A DNA stretch of 27,913 bases, taken from assembly GCA_934091055.1 (NCBI GenBank), contig CAKOKN010000013.1:1-27913 (forward strand), read 5' to 3'. Below the pieces are notes generated by a model. The model was not told the DNA's origin, searched no databases, and was given only the letters and a program-made list of their open reading frames with translations. How positions within the stretch are numbered: the stretch's first letter is position 1; every line of letters begins with the position of its first letter. The position numbers and the translations under genes were made by a program. Origin of the DNA: an uncultured Bacilli bacterium. Lineage in GTDB: Bacteria > Bacillota_I > Bacilli_A > RF39 > UBA660. Shown here piece after piece: positions 1-7,558 of this stretch.

Positions 1-68
1 TGGTTCAACGATTAGAATTCGGCCTTGCCAAGGCTGAGACGGGGGTTTGACTCCCCTCATCTGCTCCA
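1..68 (+). tRNA. tRNA-Gly (GCC anticodon), 5' end cut by window edge
   Basis: The first base reads as U8, so the seven 5' acceptor bases lie outside the window. Visible parts are the D arm (3-18), the anticodon stem 20-24/32-36 with loop TTGCCAA (anticodon GCC at 27-29), a four-base variable loop, the T stem 41-45/53-57 with loop TTTGACT, the acceptor 3' strand 58-64, discriminator U and an encoded CCA (66-68). C35, C36, U73 and the 3' halves of G1-C72 and C2-G71 fit bacterial glycine identity. The D loop (AACGATTA) lacks the usual GG and the T loop has T where C56 is expected; see findings. It is followed at once by a + strand terminator and is the only + strand gene here. Confidence 0.9.
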
Positions 69-78
69 TTGAAAATTC

Positions 79-102
79 AAACACCATTTGGTGTTTTTTT
101 TT
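79..102 (+). terminator. Rho-independent terminator of the tRNA-Gly gene
   Basis: A perfect 7-bp stem AAACACC/GGTGTTT (79-85/90-96) with loop ATTT runs into a T tract to position 102, eleven bases after the tRNA CCA end. Confidence 0.85.
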
Positions 103-132
103 ATGGAGCATAGTGCGGGAGTCACCACCCGT
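103..132 (-). repeat. Degenerate inverted copy of a tRNA 3' half
   Basis: Read on the - strand, these 30 bases resemble the T arm and acceptor end of the neighbouring tRNA-Gly (39-69): by eye about 23 of 31 aligned columns match, including GACTCCC and an exact 8-mer TGCTCCAT. It can fold a CGGG/CCCG hairpin. No D arm, anticodon arm or matching 5' acceptor strand is visible at higher coordinates, so it is not a working tRNA. It lies in the otherwise featureless 118-bp gap between the tRNA terminator and the end of the ABC-F gene. Confidence 0.4.
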
Positions 133-220
133 CAGTCAAAAACATTTACAAAATATAGAACCTAAACTATTTACTATTATTTTTAAAACTAACAATGGCA
201 AATAATTAATAATACCAAGA

Positions 221-2089
221 TTACATATCCTTCGTAATCTCATCCCACTCTAATGTTTTCTTCTCAATATTCTTATTTACAATATCAATCTCTAACTTAA
301 TCAAATTAGCCTTATTAATATCCATATAAACTTCTTCTTTTAAAAGTTCATTATTAAGATTACTAAGTCTCTCTTCCAATTCAAAAATATCTTTTTCTAC
401 TCTTTTTATTTCTTTATTTACATCAAAAGTATCTACTTTTTTATTTGAAATTTTCTTTTTCTCCACTTTAAAATCTTTTTTTACATTATTAATTTTAGTT
501 TTATCTAGGTATTCTTGATAACCGTAATTATATAAAGTACCAATTCCTTGTTCCATAACAAGTAGTTTATTACAAACATTCTTAATCAAATATCTATCGT
601 GGCTTACCATAATAATTGTGCCTTTATAACTAGTAAGCATCTTCTCTATAGTATCTTTACTAATAATATCCAAGTGATTCGTCGGTTCATCTAAAATAAG
701 AACATTAGGTTTTTTATATAAAATTTTACACAAACTAACTCTAACTTTTTCTCCACCAGATAAATCTCTAATTTTCTTAAAGACATCATCTCCACTAAAC
801 TCAAAAGTACCAAGAAGCGTTCTAATTTCATTCGGAGTAAGCCTAAGAAATTCTTTGTCAATCTCTTCATAAATAGAATTATCATAATTAAGGTTATCTA
901 GAGCCTGTGAAAAGTAACCAATATTAACTCTATCTCCAAAAACAAACTTACCACCAAGTGAAGAAACTTCACCCATTATAGTTTTAAGAAAAGTACTTTT
1001 ACCAATACCATTTTCACCAATAATACCAAGCTTATCTCCTCTCTCTACATCAAAAGATAATTTACATAACTCTCTATCATAACCAATAGAAAGATTTTTA
1101 ACTCTAAGAACATCTCTATAACTATTCATTTCAGGACTAAAGTTAATCTTAAAAGACTTCGTATTAGCCTTATCAGGTTTATCAATTAATGCCATTCTCT
1201 CAATTTGTTTAAGTTTTGACATTGCCATACCAGCTTTCGTAGGTTTATATCTAAATCTGTCAGCAATATCTTGTAATCTTTTTATCTCTTGCTGTTGTCT
1301 TTCATAATCCTTAAGATTTCTCAAATAATCCTCTTCCTTCTTTTTAACAAAATAAGAATAATTACCACTATATCTAGTTAAAGTACCATACTCTATTTCA
1401 TATATGACGTTGCAGACATTATCTAAAAACATTCTATCGTGACTTACTAAGACAATAGTTCCTTTATAATTACTAAGATATTCTTCAAGCCATTCTATAG
1501 CTTTAATATCTAAATGATTGGTAGGTTCATCCAAAATAAGTAGATCAGGTTTTGATAGTAGAAGTCTAATCAAAGATAACTTTGTAAGTTGACCACCAGA
1601 AAATTCACTTAAATGCTTATTCTTATCATCGTCACTAAAATCGAACTTATTTAAAATAACCTCTATCTCCTTCTTATACTTATAACCACCCATATATTCA
1701 TATCTAGATAGTAATTCATTATATTTATTTAGTACTTCTTCGTTATACTTTTTACTAATATCATCTTCTAATATCTTAAGTTTCTTTTCTATATCAAGTA
1801 TATTAAGAAAGGCTTCCTTTATATAATCAATCATTTTCATATCAACTCTATAGCCATCATTTTGTTTAACATAACCAATATTAAAGTCTCCTGAAGAAAT
1901 AACTTCTACTTCATCATAACCACTCTCAATATCGTATTCACCAGTAATAGCTTTAAGTAATGTTGTTTTTCCACATCCATTTCTTCCTACTATACCTATT
2001 TTTTCTTTATCTTTAATACAAAAATCAATGTCTTCAAGAACAGTATTACTACCTAAAGTAACACTACCATTTTTAATTTTATAATACAT
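221..2089 (-). CDS. ABC-F family ATPase (duplicated ABC domains, ribosome-associated type)
   Basis: This is a cytosolic protein of two ABC ATPase domains on one chain with no membrane segment, the layout of ABC-F translation factors and ribosome-protection proteins (EttA/Uup/YdiF/ARE type). Domain 1 has Walker A GRNGCGKTT, signature SGGQ and Walker B LLILDEPTNHLD. A charged linker follows, then domain 2 with Walker A GENGIGKST, signature LSGGEKVRVSL and Walker B VLILDEPTNHLD. The C-terminal ~70 residues are Lys/Glu-rich and probably a coiled coil, as in YdiF/Uup. A GTG lies at 2098, but GGTGAG sits nine bases before the ATG at 2089, so the ATG is preferred (622 aa). Whether it regulates translation or gives antibiotic protection cannot be told from sequence; no resistance gene is nearby. 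Confidence 0.93.
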   Translation of the reverse strand: MYYKIKNGSVTLGSNTVLEDIDFCIKDKEKIGIVGRNGCGKTTLLKAITGEYDIESGYDEVEVISSGDFNIGYVKQNDGYRVDMKMIDYIKEAFLNILDIEKKLKILEDDISKKYNEEVLNKYNELLSRYEYMGGYKYKKEIEVILNKFDFSDDDKNKHLSEFSGGQLTKLSLIRLLLSKPDLLILDEPTNHLDIKAIEWLEEYLSNYKGTIVLVSHDRMFLDNVCNVIYEIEYGTLTRYSGNYSYFVKKKEEDYLRNLKDYERQQQEIKRLQDIADRFRYKPTKAGMAMSKLKQIERMALIDKPDKANTKSFKINFSPEMNSYRDVLRVKNLSIGYDRELCKLSFDVERGDKLGIIGENGIGKSTFLKTIMGEVSSLGGKFVFGDRVNIGYFSQALDNLNYDNSIYEEIDKEFLRLTPNEIRTLLGTFEFSGDDVFKKIRDLSGGEKVRVSLCKILYKKPNVLILDEPTNHLDIISKDTIEKMLTSYKGTIIMVSHDRYLIKNVCNKLLVMEQGIGTLYNYGYQEYLDKTKINNVKKDFKVEKKKISNKKVDTFDVNKEIKRVEKDIFELEERLSNLNNELLKEEVYMDINKANLIKLEIDIVNKNIEKKTLEWDEITKDM

Positions 2090-2121
2090 AATTATCACTC
2101 ACCATTTATATTCTATCACAC

Positions 2122-2148
2122 AAACAAAAAGAACTAAAGTTAGTTCTT
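2122..2148 (-). terminator. Terminator after the 164-aa unknown gene
   Basis: On the - strand an AAGAACTAA/TTAGTTCTT inverted repeat (2129-2148) is followed by TTTTGTTTG. It lies 18 bases past the stop of the gene at 2166-2660 and separates it from the ABC-F gene. Confidence 0.7.
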
Positions 2149-2165
2149 AATTTCACTAAATATAT

Positions 2166-2660
2166 TTATCTTTTTCTATTCAAAGTTTTACACTTAACAT
2201 TATCCTTGTCATTATTAGCAATATACTTCTTTCTTGTATTTCTAATTTCTTCATATACAAAAGTTGCTGGAATAACATCTAAACCATATTTAGAAGATAT
2301 TTTCTGGCAAAAATAACTATCATAAAGAAAGCCTTCAGATATATTAGTATATTCTTCTTCATTATTTTCTAATAGCAAAGCTGCTATAGAAGTAACATCA
2401 TAACATTTTGTTACTGCATCTTTAGGTACTTTTATCTCACTTGGAATAACAAGAAGATCATCTCCAATATCCGTCATTTTAAATACTCTTCCTGTAACCC
2501 AATCAAGATAATTATCATCTTTTACTTTATCAATATAAAGATTATAATCTTCTTCTAACTTATCTTTAACATAAAGCTCATTACCTTCTCCATCAATAAT
2601 TTTTCTCCAAAAAGTTATTCCTTCAATATTAATTGCATAACTATTATTCTTTCTTAGCAT
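2166..2660 (-). CDS. Protein of unknown function (164 aa)
   Basis: Not recognised. It is a soluble, acidic-to-neutral protein with no signal peptide or membrane segment and ends in a basic tail (KTLNRKR). The middle (about residues 45-100) alternates short beta-like stretches (YLDWVTGRVF, DLLVIPSEI), followed by an acidic patch NNEEEY and a Tyr/Cys-containing segment near residues 110-118. The start is well supported: AGGAGGG lies six bases before ATG 2660, and a promoter is visible just upstream. It has its own terminator, so it appears to be a single-gene unit between the amidase and the ABC-F gene. Confidence 0.8.
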   Translation of the reverse strand: MLRKNNSYAINIEGITFWRKIIDGEGNELYVKDKLEEDYNLYIDKVKDDNYLDWVTGRVFKMTDIGDDLLVIPSEIKVPKDAVTKCYDVTSIAALLLENNEEEYTNISEGFLYDSYFCQKISSKYGLDVIPATFVYEEIRNTRKKYIANNDKDNVKCKTLNRKR

Positions 2661-2681
2661 AACTTACCCTCCTACAAAAAT

Positions 2682-2710
2682 AGTATAGCATATAAATATT
2701 AAAGGTACAA
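2682..2710 (-). promoter_or_regulatory. Sigma-A-type promoter of the 164-aa unknown gene
   Basis: On the - strand: -35 TTGTAC (2705-2710), 17-bp spacer, -10 TATACT (2682-2687). The predicted start site is about 15 bases before the AGGAGGG Shine-Dalgarno. The -35 is only a partial match. Confidence 0.55.
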
Positions 2711-2734
2711 CTATATATAAATATATTTTAACTA

Positions 2735-3652
2735 TTATTCTATAATTATTTGAAATTTAGTTATATTAATACCAAATACTCCAGCATATCCATCCATATT
2801 ACTGCTTCTTTCATTATCATATTGATAAGGATAATTATTTACTTTATACTTCGCTTTCTTAAATGGCCTAATATCTTTAGGAGTATAATAATAAACTTCT
2901 ATAGCGTCTATTATTTTTCCGTTTCCTGCATAACCATTTTTAGTGTCTCCTATATCATAACCAGTAACATATGGAAGCCAAGATCCACCTTTTATATGTA
3001 CTCGATATTTAATTTCTCCTTTATCTACTTTAATGGCAACATCAGTAATTGGACTATTTTGATATCCAGCATAGTCCTCTAAATTTTTAACTACTGGAAG
3101 CCAACCATCTTTTTGTGTTCTAACTCTATAATAGACATTAACTGCTAACTTATTACCTACTTCTACGCCTTGATCATTAAGTTTATTCTCTACCTTTTTC
3201 TTAAATCTATCCCATCCCATATCTAAGGTTCTATGAGGACAATACTTACCACTGTAATCCTGATGTTTTGTAACTCTATCTATTCCCCAACCATATCTTT
3301 TTAATATATCTGCAATTAAACTAGCAGCATTATCTTCAGCTTTAAGAAATCTTTCTCCTCCTGATTTTGAATAACATATTTCAATAGCTATTCCTTCTCT
3401 ATTTCCTTTACCATTACCATCACCAGCATTCCAACTATTTCTATTTTCTTCTATACCTTGTACTATTTCTTTATCATCTACTGCATAGTGAAAAGATGTT
3501 TCATCATTATTTCTAGTCATATAATCTATTTCATTTCTTGCAGTTGCATCATTAGCAGTATTATGTACTACTATCCTACTAGGAGTCATAGCATTAGGAC
3601 ACTTTATACTATATTTACTTTTAGGTACTATTCTTTTAATTATATTTATCAT
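2735..3652 (-). CDS. N-acetylmuramoyl-L-alanine amidase (Amidase_2) with C-terminal ChW-like repeats
   Basis: Residues 1-150 form an Amidase_2/PGRP-type Zn amidase, which cuts the MurNAc-L-Ala bond of peptidoglycan. The likely zinc ligands are H30 (IVVHNTAN), H130 (KHQDY) and C138 (KYCPH), matching the His/His/Cys set of T7 lysozyme; SFHYAVD at 53-59 is also family-typical. Residues ~170-260 carry two copies of a Trp/Gly module (YRVRTQKDGWLP and YRVHIKGGSWLP, each followed by YAG and a DxAI/DAI motif) like the clostridial hydrophobic-W repeats of wall-binding tails. There is no signal peptide (N-terminus MINIIKRIV), which is endolysin-like: export would need lysis, a holin or another route. 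ATG 3652 has AAGGAGA six bases upstream. No phage genes are nearby. Confidence 0.9.
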   Translation of the reverse strand: MINIIKRIVPKSKYSIKCPNAMTPSRIVVHNTANDATARNEIDYMTRNNDETSFHYAVDDKEIVQGIEENRNSWNAGDGNGKGNREGIAIEICYSKSGGERFLKAEDNAASLIADILKRYGWGIDRVTKHQDYSGKYCPHRTLDMGWDRFKKKVENKLNDQGVEVGNKLAVNVYYRVRTQKDGWLPVVKNLEDYAGYQNSPITDVAIKVDKGEIKYRVHIKGGSWLPYVTGYDIGDTKNGYAGNGKIIDAIEVYYYTPKDIRPFKKAKYKVNNYPYQYDNERSSNMDGYAGVFGINITKFQIIIE

Positions 3653-3721
3653 AACTATCTCCTTTCTTACTATATTTTATTCGCTATAACAAGAAAGTAC
3701 TGTACCATAACCTCGTATAAA

Positions 3722-3761
3722 ATAAAACTTCTCTTACCAAATAATATCAGTAAAAGAAGTT
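3722..3761 (-). terminator. Terminator after the GT2 glycosyltransferase gene
   Basis: Inverted repeat AACTTCTCTTAC/GTAAAAGAAGTT (3726-3737/3750-3761) with a 12-base loop, followed on the - strand by TTTTATTTTAT. It starts seven bases past the glycosyltransferase stop codon. Confidence 0.75.
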
Positions 3762-3768
3762 ATAATTA

Positions 3769-4980
3769 TTAACTTATGCTTTCCATATCAATATTTCTGT
3801 CGTGCTTAATCTGATCCCAACTAGCATCTTTTATAAATAAACAAATAAAGTTAATAGGAACCCAAGTAAGTAAGAATAAATCGAATAACAAGATACCTCC
3901 TATATTTTCTCTTATACCCTTACCTAGCTTTTTCATAATTATTGCTCTAAATGTAACTCCTAATATGAATGTAATTAAAGAAAGTGTTAAAGCAGTAATA
4001 AGAGTCGTTGTATCATTTAAGAAATTACATAACATAAATATTAAATATATAAATGAAATTAGCGTTGTTATAACTTGAAGAATTACAGAAAAATAAAATA
4101 ACACTATGTCAAAACATTCAAGTCTTTTCTCTTTTATACCTTTCTTTATTAAAGTAGTACCATAATTTCTTAAGCATTGCATAGCCCCTAAAGACCATCT
4201 TTTTCTTTGTTTTAAAGAATCTTTAAAATTAACTACTTGTTCATCATATGTAATAGCTTTACTAGCAAAAGCTATTTTCTCTCCATTAACAGCACACATT
4301 GCTGTAAACTCTATATCTTCCGTTAAAGTAATTGGATCAAAACCATATTTATCAATTACTTCTTTCTTTACCATAAAACCAGTACCATTTAAAAATGATG
4401 ATTTCCCTAAATTATATCTTGCTTTATTAATAAATAAACTTTGAATATAATAAAGCATAGCATAACTACTACTAAGCCAATTATCTGAAATATTCTTTGT
4501 ATCTCTAAATCCTTGTGCCACTGAATAACCACTATTTATCATATCATTCATACTGTTTAAAAAATCACTATGCACTAAATTATCAGCATCAAATATAACA
4601 TAAGCATCTATTTCTTTATTATCTTTTAATTTATTAAATGCAAATTTTAAAACCTCTCCTTTTGATTTCACTTTTTCAGTACACTCAATAATAGATGCTC
4701 CAGCTTCAATAGCAACTTTCTCTGTATTATCAGTACAATTATTTACTATTACAAATATTTCATAATTTTCTTTTGGATATTTTTGTTTTTTCAAACTCTT
4801 AACTAAATTACCAATAACTAATTCTTCATTTCTTGCAGCTATAAGTACTGCAAAATTATTTTTCTTTTTATTTGATATTTTATTTTTATCTTTTCTAAAA
4901 AGTCCGCAAGCTAGTATTAAGAAATAAGCCAAATAAACCCCTGAAATAACTAATATTATCATTAAAATTATTTTTAGCAT
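3769..4980 (-). CDS. Membrane GT2 family glycosyltransferase (processive synthase type)
   Basis: It transfers sugar from a nucleotide-sugar donor at the inner face of the membrane, probably to build or extend an extracellular glycan. One N-terminal membrane helix (about 3-27) precedes a GT-A domain: AVLIAARNEE (44-53), the metal-binding DADN (131-134), TED (220-222) and QRKRW (258-262, the QxxRW motif of cellulose, hyaluronan and poly-GlcNAc synthases). Three or so further helices follow (about 291-320, 323-347, 361-384). At 403 aa it is the size of PgaC/IcaA-like enzymes, but the product cannot be inferred and no partner (deacetylase, export or c-di-GMP protein) is adjacent. ATG 4980 has AGGAGG four bases upstream. 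Its promoter region is unusually rich in inverted repeats. Confidence 0.9.
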   Translation of the reverse strand: MLKIILMIILVISGVYLAYFLILACGLFRKDKNKISNKKKNNFAVLIAARNEELVIGNLVKSLKKQKYPKENYEIFVIVNNCTDNTEKVAIEAGASIIECTEKVKSKGEVLKFAFNKLKDNKEIDAYVIFDADNLVHSDFLNSMNDMINSGYSVAQGFRDTKNISDNWLSSSYAMLYYIQSLFINKARYNLGKSSFLNGTGFMVKKEVIDKYGFDPITLTEDIEFTAMCAVNGEKIAFASKAITYDEQVVNFKDSLKQRKRWSLGAMQCLRNYGTTLIKKGIKEKRLECFDIVLFYFSVILQVITTLISFIYLIFMLCNFLNDTTTLITALTLSLITFILGVTFRAIIMKKLGKGIRENIGGILLFDLFLLTWVPINFICLFIKDASWDQIKHDRNIDMESIS

Positions 4981-4993
4981 AAGTCCTCCTAAG

Positions 4994-5018
4994 ATTGTAC
5001 TACTTAAAATAGTACAAT
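4994..5018 (-). promoter_or_regulatory. Perfect 9-bp inverted repeat over the transcription start of the GT2 gene
   Basis: ATTGTACTA/TAGTACAAT (4994-5002/5010-5018) with a 7-base spacer. It overlaps the start site predicted from the -10 at 5022-5027 and lies just before the Shine-Dalgarno. It could be a repressor operator or a 5'-UTR hairpin. No T tract follows on the - strand, so it is not an attenuator-type terminator. Confidence 0.55.
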
Positions 5019-5021
5019 TGC

Positions 5022-5050
5022 ATAATACACCACTATAGAGTATTTGTCAA
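5022..5050 (-). promoter_or_regulatory. Strong sigma-A promoter of the GT2 glycosyltransferase
   Basis: On the - strand: a consensus -35 TTGACA (5045-5050), exactly 17 bp, then -10 TATTAT (5022-5027). Just upstream of the -35 are three TTTACT/AGTAAA half-sites (5055-5060, 5067-5072, 5075-5080), a possible regulator-binding cluster. Confidence 0.8.
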
Positions 5051-5096
5051 TAAATTTACTTAATATAGTAAATGTTTACTTAATAATATTATACCA

Positions 5097-6623
5097 CTAA
5101 TTATTATATATACCAGTAGTAGTTCCGGTTGAAATACCCTCCCCTTGATTAGGTCTTATTAGATAAAAAGAGAAATCTATACAAAGAGCTATGATTAATA
5201 CAATACAAATCACCTGAAGATATTTTCTTTTAATAGTATGAAATTTCTTTACTAAAAATGGTGATACTAAGTATATATTAATTGCACATCCAAAACCAAA
5301 TACCAAAAGGCCTTCTAAACAAACTCTTCCATTGATATTAAATAAATATCCCGTATAATCCCACCATCTAGTATGGTAAATCATTTCCATATACCAAGAA
5401 CTAAAGTATTCAATTATACCACAAACTAACATTGATAAGAAAAATACTTTTATTGGGTTATATCTATATCTATTAAACAATAATAAAGTAATTACTCCTC
5501 CAAAACCATATATAGTAAGAATAGGACCATATAAAGTCCCCCTATTTACAAAGACACCATCTGAAAATAAGTGTAGTGTAACTTCCCATACATATCCTAT
5601 AAAAGATATAGCAAAGAATAATAATATTACATCTAAGAAATCATATTCTATCTTATCTATCTTTATCTTTTTATTATCTCTAACTATTCCAGGATATTCT
5701 AAATTACACACTTTATCATTCAAATTATTTAATACTAATTTATCATATAAGTACTTTTTATTATCTATATAATCATTTCTAATTTTCATATATAGTTCTG
5801 TATAAGTAGTAGCCTTATAAGGATTAGTAACAAGTAAATTAAATATATTAAAAGTAAGTACCCCCAATAAATCATATAATATAAAAGATAAATCGAGTAA
5901 AAACATCTTCCACTTATAACCATTAGTCATATTTTTAGATAACATAAAAGCATCTTTAGATTTAATATCCGGATTTTCCGCTAAAATATATGGTATAAAC
6001 ATATATGAATAGTGCTTTATAATTCCCCCAATAATAGTCAAAGACCACAAAAAAGTATATAAAGACTTCTTAAACATAACTAAAGCAACATTCTTATATT
6101 TCTTATCTTTATAAGAAAACAATAATCTATCAATCTTTGTTTTCTTATAACATCTATTTTCTAAAAGAAAACGACATTTACCTACTTTTATAACATTACT
6201 TATAAATATAAAATAAATTAAACTAATTATAGAACCAATAAATATTACTATACTATTTGCCACTTTATTTTTAAACAATAATTGATTTAATCCATTTAAT
6301 ACTCCAAAAAGAAAAGAATTAGATTTACTTATATTATTTGAAAAAGTAGCCAACACTCCTCTTGTAGCACCATTCATATAATCATCTATCTTACTTCCAA
6401 GTACTTTAGAGGAGTCTATAAAATCATTTATGATTTCAAAATTACTCTTACCAGTAAAAGTATTACTAACTTCATATTTAGTATCAATATTATTGTATTC
6501 ATTTCTAACTAAGTAAATAGTAGTTCCACCAGTCAAAAAAGTAACAATAAAGCATACTGCTACTACTTTCCAAAAACTAGCCTTTAAACTTTTTTTACCT
6601 TTTTCTTTTACTTCTCTTATCAC
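5097..6623 (-). CDS. Polytopic membrane protein: DUF975-like N-terminus plus CmpB-type (PF06541) C-terminus
   Basis: The N-terminal ~270 residues open with a basic stretch and first helix (KASFWKVVAVCFIVTFLTGG), contain several hydrophobic segments and resemble DUF975 membrane proteins. The C-terminal ~170 residues (from LLFFAISFIGYVWEV, then RGTLYGPILTIYGFGG, a WWDYTG segment and RVCLEGLLVFGFG) match the family annotated as 'ABC transporter permease CmpB', whose real function is unknown. No ATP-binding partner is adjacent. The first usable start is GTG 6623 with only a weak upstream purine stretch; a stop lies three codons upstream and there is no early ATG. Thirty-eight bases separate it from ttcA, with a possible TACAAT -10 in the gap, so it may be co-transcribed with ttcA or transcribed alone. 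Confidence 0.82.
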   Translation of the reverse strand: MIREVKEKGKKSLKASFWKVVAVCFIVTFLTGGTTIYLVRNEYNNIDTKYEVSNTFTGKSNFEIINDFIDSSKVLGSKIDDYMNGATRGVLATFSNNISKSNSFLFGVLNGLNQLLFKNKVANSIVIFIGSIISLIYFIFISNVIKVGKCRFLLENRCYKKTKIDRLLFSYKDKKYKNVALVMFKKSLYTFLWSLTIIGGIIKHYSYMFIPYILAENPDIKSKDAFMLSKNMTNGYKWKMFLLDLSFILYDLLGVLTFNIFNLLVTNPYKATTYTELYMKIRNDYIDNKKYLYDKLVLNNLNDKVCNLEYPGIVRDNKKIKIDKIEYDFLDVILLFFAISFIGYVWEVTLHLFSDGVFVNRGTLYGPILTIYGFGGVITLLLFNRYRYNPIKVFFLSMLVCGIIEYFSSWYMEMIYHTRWWDYTGYLFNINGRVCLEGLLVFGFGCAINIYLVSPFLVKKFHTIKRKYLQVICIVLIIALCIDFSFYLIRPNQGEGISTGTTTGIYNN

Positions 6624-6661
6624 TTCTAATCAACTACTTTCTATTCTATTGTATCATAAAA

Positions 6662-7492
6662 TTATTTCTTATCATAGTCATCTAAAAAGCTATGTTTTTC
6701 TCCATTGATTTTATATGTAAGAACTCCATCACAATTAACATTATCTAAAGCTTTAAATATATTTAAATCAACATTAGGATTAATCTTCTTAATATCTTTT
6801 ATCAATAACTTAATTTCTTTTCTCTTACTATTTATTTTGTCTACATCTTCTATATCTTCAGTAAGCTTACAAGCACAATTAATAAATTTTAAATCATTAC
6901 TATTCATCCAAGATATAATGGATTCCTCACGAACTAAATATAGAGGTCTAATAAGCTCTAACCCAGGAAAATTATCACTATGAAGTTTAGGAAGCATTGT
7001 TTTAACCTCGCTACCATAAAAAATACTAAGTAAAGTTGTTTCTATAACATCATCAAAGTGATGTCCTAATGCTATCTTATTGCAAGATAATTCTTTTGCT
7101 TTATTATATAAACAACCTCTTCTCATCCTAGCACACATATAGCAGGGACTTGAAGCCTCCATATTAATAACACTATCAAATATATCTGACTTAAATATTT
7201 CTATATCAAGATTAAGTTTCTTAGCAACATTAATAATATCTTGTCTATGTTCTTCACTATAACCAGGATCCATTACTACATACTTAGCTTCAAAAGAAAA
7301 CTTTCCGTGTCTAATCAACTCTTCTATACACTTAGCAAGTAAAAAGGAATCCTTTCCTCCAGATATACAAACCATTATTCGATCATTTTCTTGTATTAAT
7401 TGATAATCAGATACAGCTTTAACAAATTTACTCCATATCTCTTTTCTATATTTCTTTATAATACTTCTTTCTATTTCTTTATACTTTTCCAT
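6662..7492 (-). CDS. ttcA: TtcA-like PP-loop ATPase (tRNA thiolation family)
   Basis: Members of this TtcA/TilS/CTU1 superfamily adenylate a tRNA base and replace oxygen with sulfur; TtcA makes 2-thiocytidine-32. Visible motifs are the PP-loop ISGGKDS (43-49), PCYMC (116-120, the CxxC of TtcA), GHHFDD (143-148) and C206/C208 near LKFINCACK, which would supply the third cysteine for the Fe-S cluster. The 276-aa length suits the bacterial short TtcA group. The TilS C-terminal tRNA-binding domains are absent, so it is not TilS. ATG 7492 has GAGGTGA about five bases upstream, and a TATAAT (7516-7521) without a clear -35 lies about 25 bases upstream. The exact modified base is inferred from the family. 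Confidence 0.88.
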   Translation of the reverse strand: MEKYKEIERSIIKKYRKEIWSKFVKAVSDYQLIQENDRIMVCISGGKDSFLLAKCIEELIRHGKFSFEAKYVVMDPGYSEEHRQDIINVAKKLNLDIEIFKSDIFDSVINMEASSPCYMCARMRRGCLYNKAKELSCNKIALGHHFDDVIETTLLSIFYGSEVKTMLPKLHSDNFPGLELIRPLYLVREESIISWMNSNDLKFINCACKLTEDIEDVDKINSKRKEIKLLIKDIKKINPNVDLNIFKALDNVNCDGVLTYKINGEKHSFLDDYDKK

Positions 7493-7535
7493 AATTCACC
7501 TCAAAAACTAATAATATTATACACTAAAAAATAAT

Positions 7536-7558
7536 AAAAAAAAAGAACTAATTAGTTC
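7536..7558 (-). terminator. Terminator overlapping the tspO stop codon
   Basis: The palindrome GAACTAATTAGTTC (7545-7558) is followed on the - strand by nine Ts (7536-7544). Its first arm includes the last base of the tspO TAG. The T tract may also serve the upstream promoter region of ttcA. Confidence 0.75.

Noticed and set aside
103..220. tmRNA 3' end on the - strand (CCCGC...GCTCCA resembles a tmRNA tail)
   Set aside because: The matching 5' half would have to lie inside the ABC-F coding sequence, no tag-peptide region is visible, and the T loop is malformed.
2750..3772. Open + strand frames opposite the amidase gene
   Set aside because: They are low-complexity Ile/Ser/Tyr-rich shadows of a well-supported - strand gene, without ribosome sites or known motifs.
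4994..5018. Transcription attenuator before the GT2 gene
   Set aside because: The palindrome has no following T tract on the - strand; an operator is more likely.
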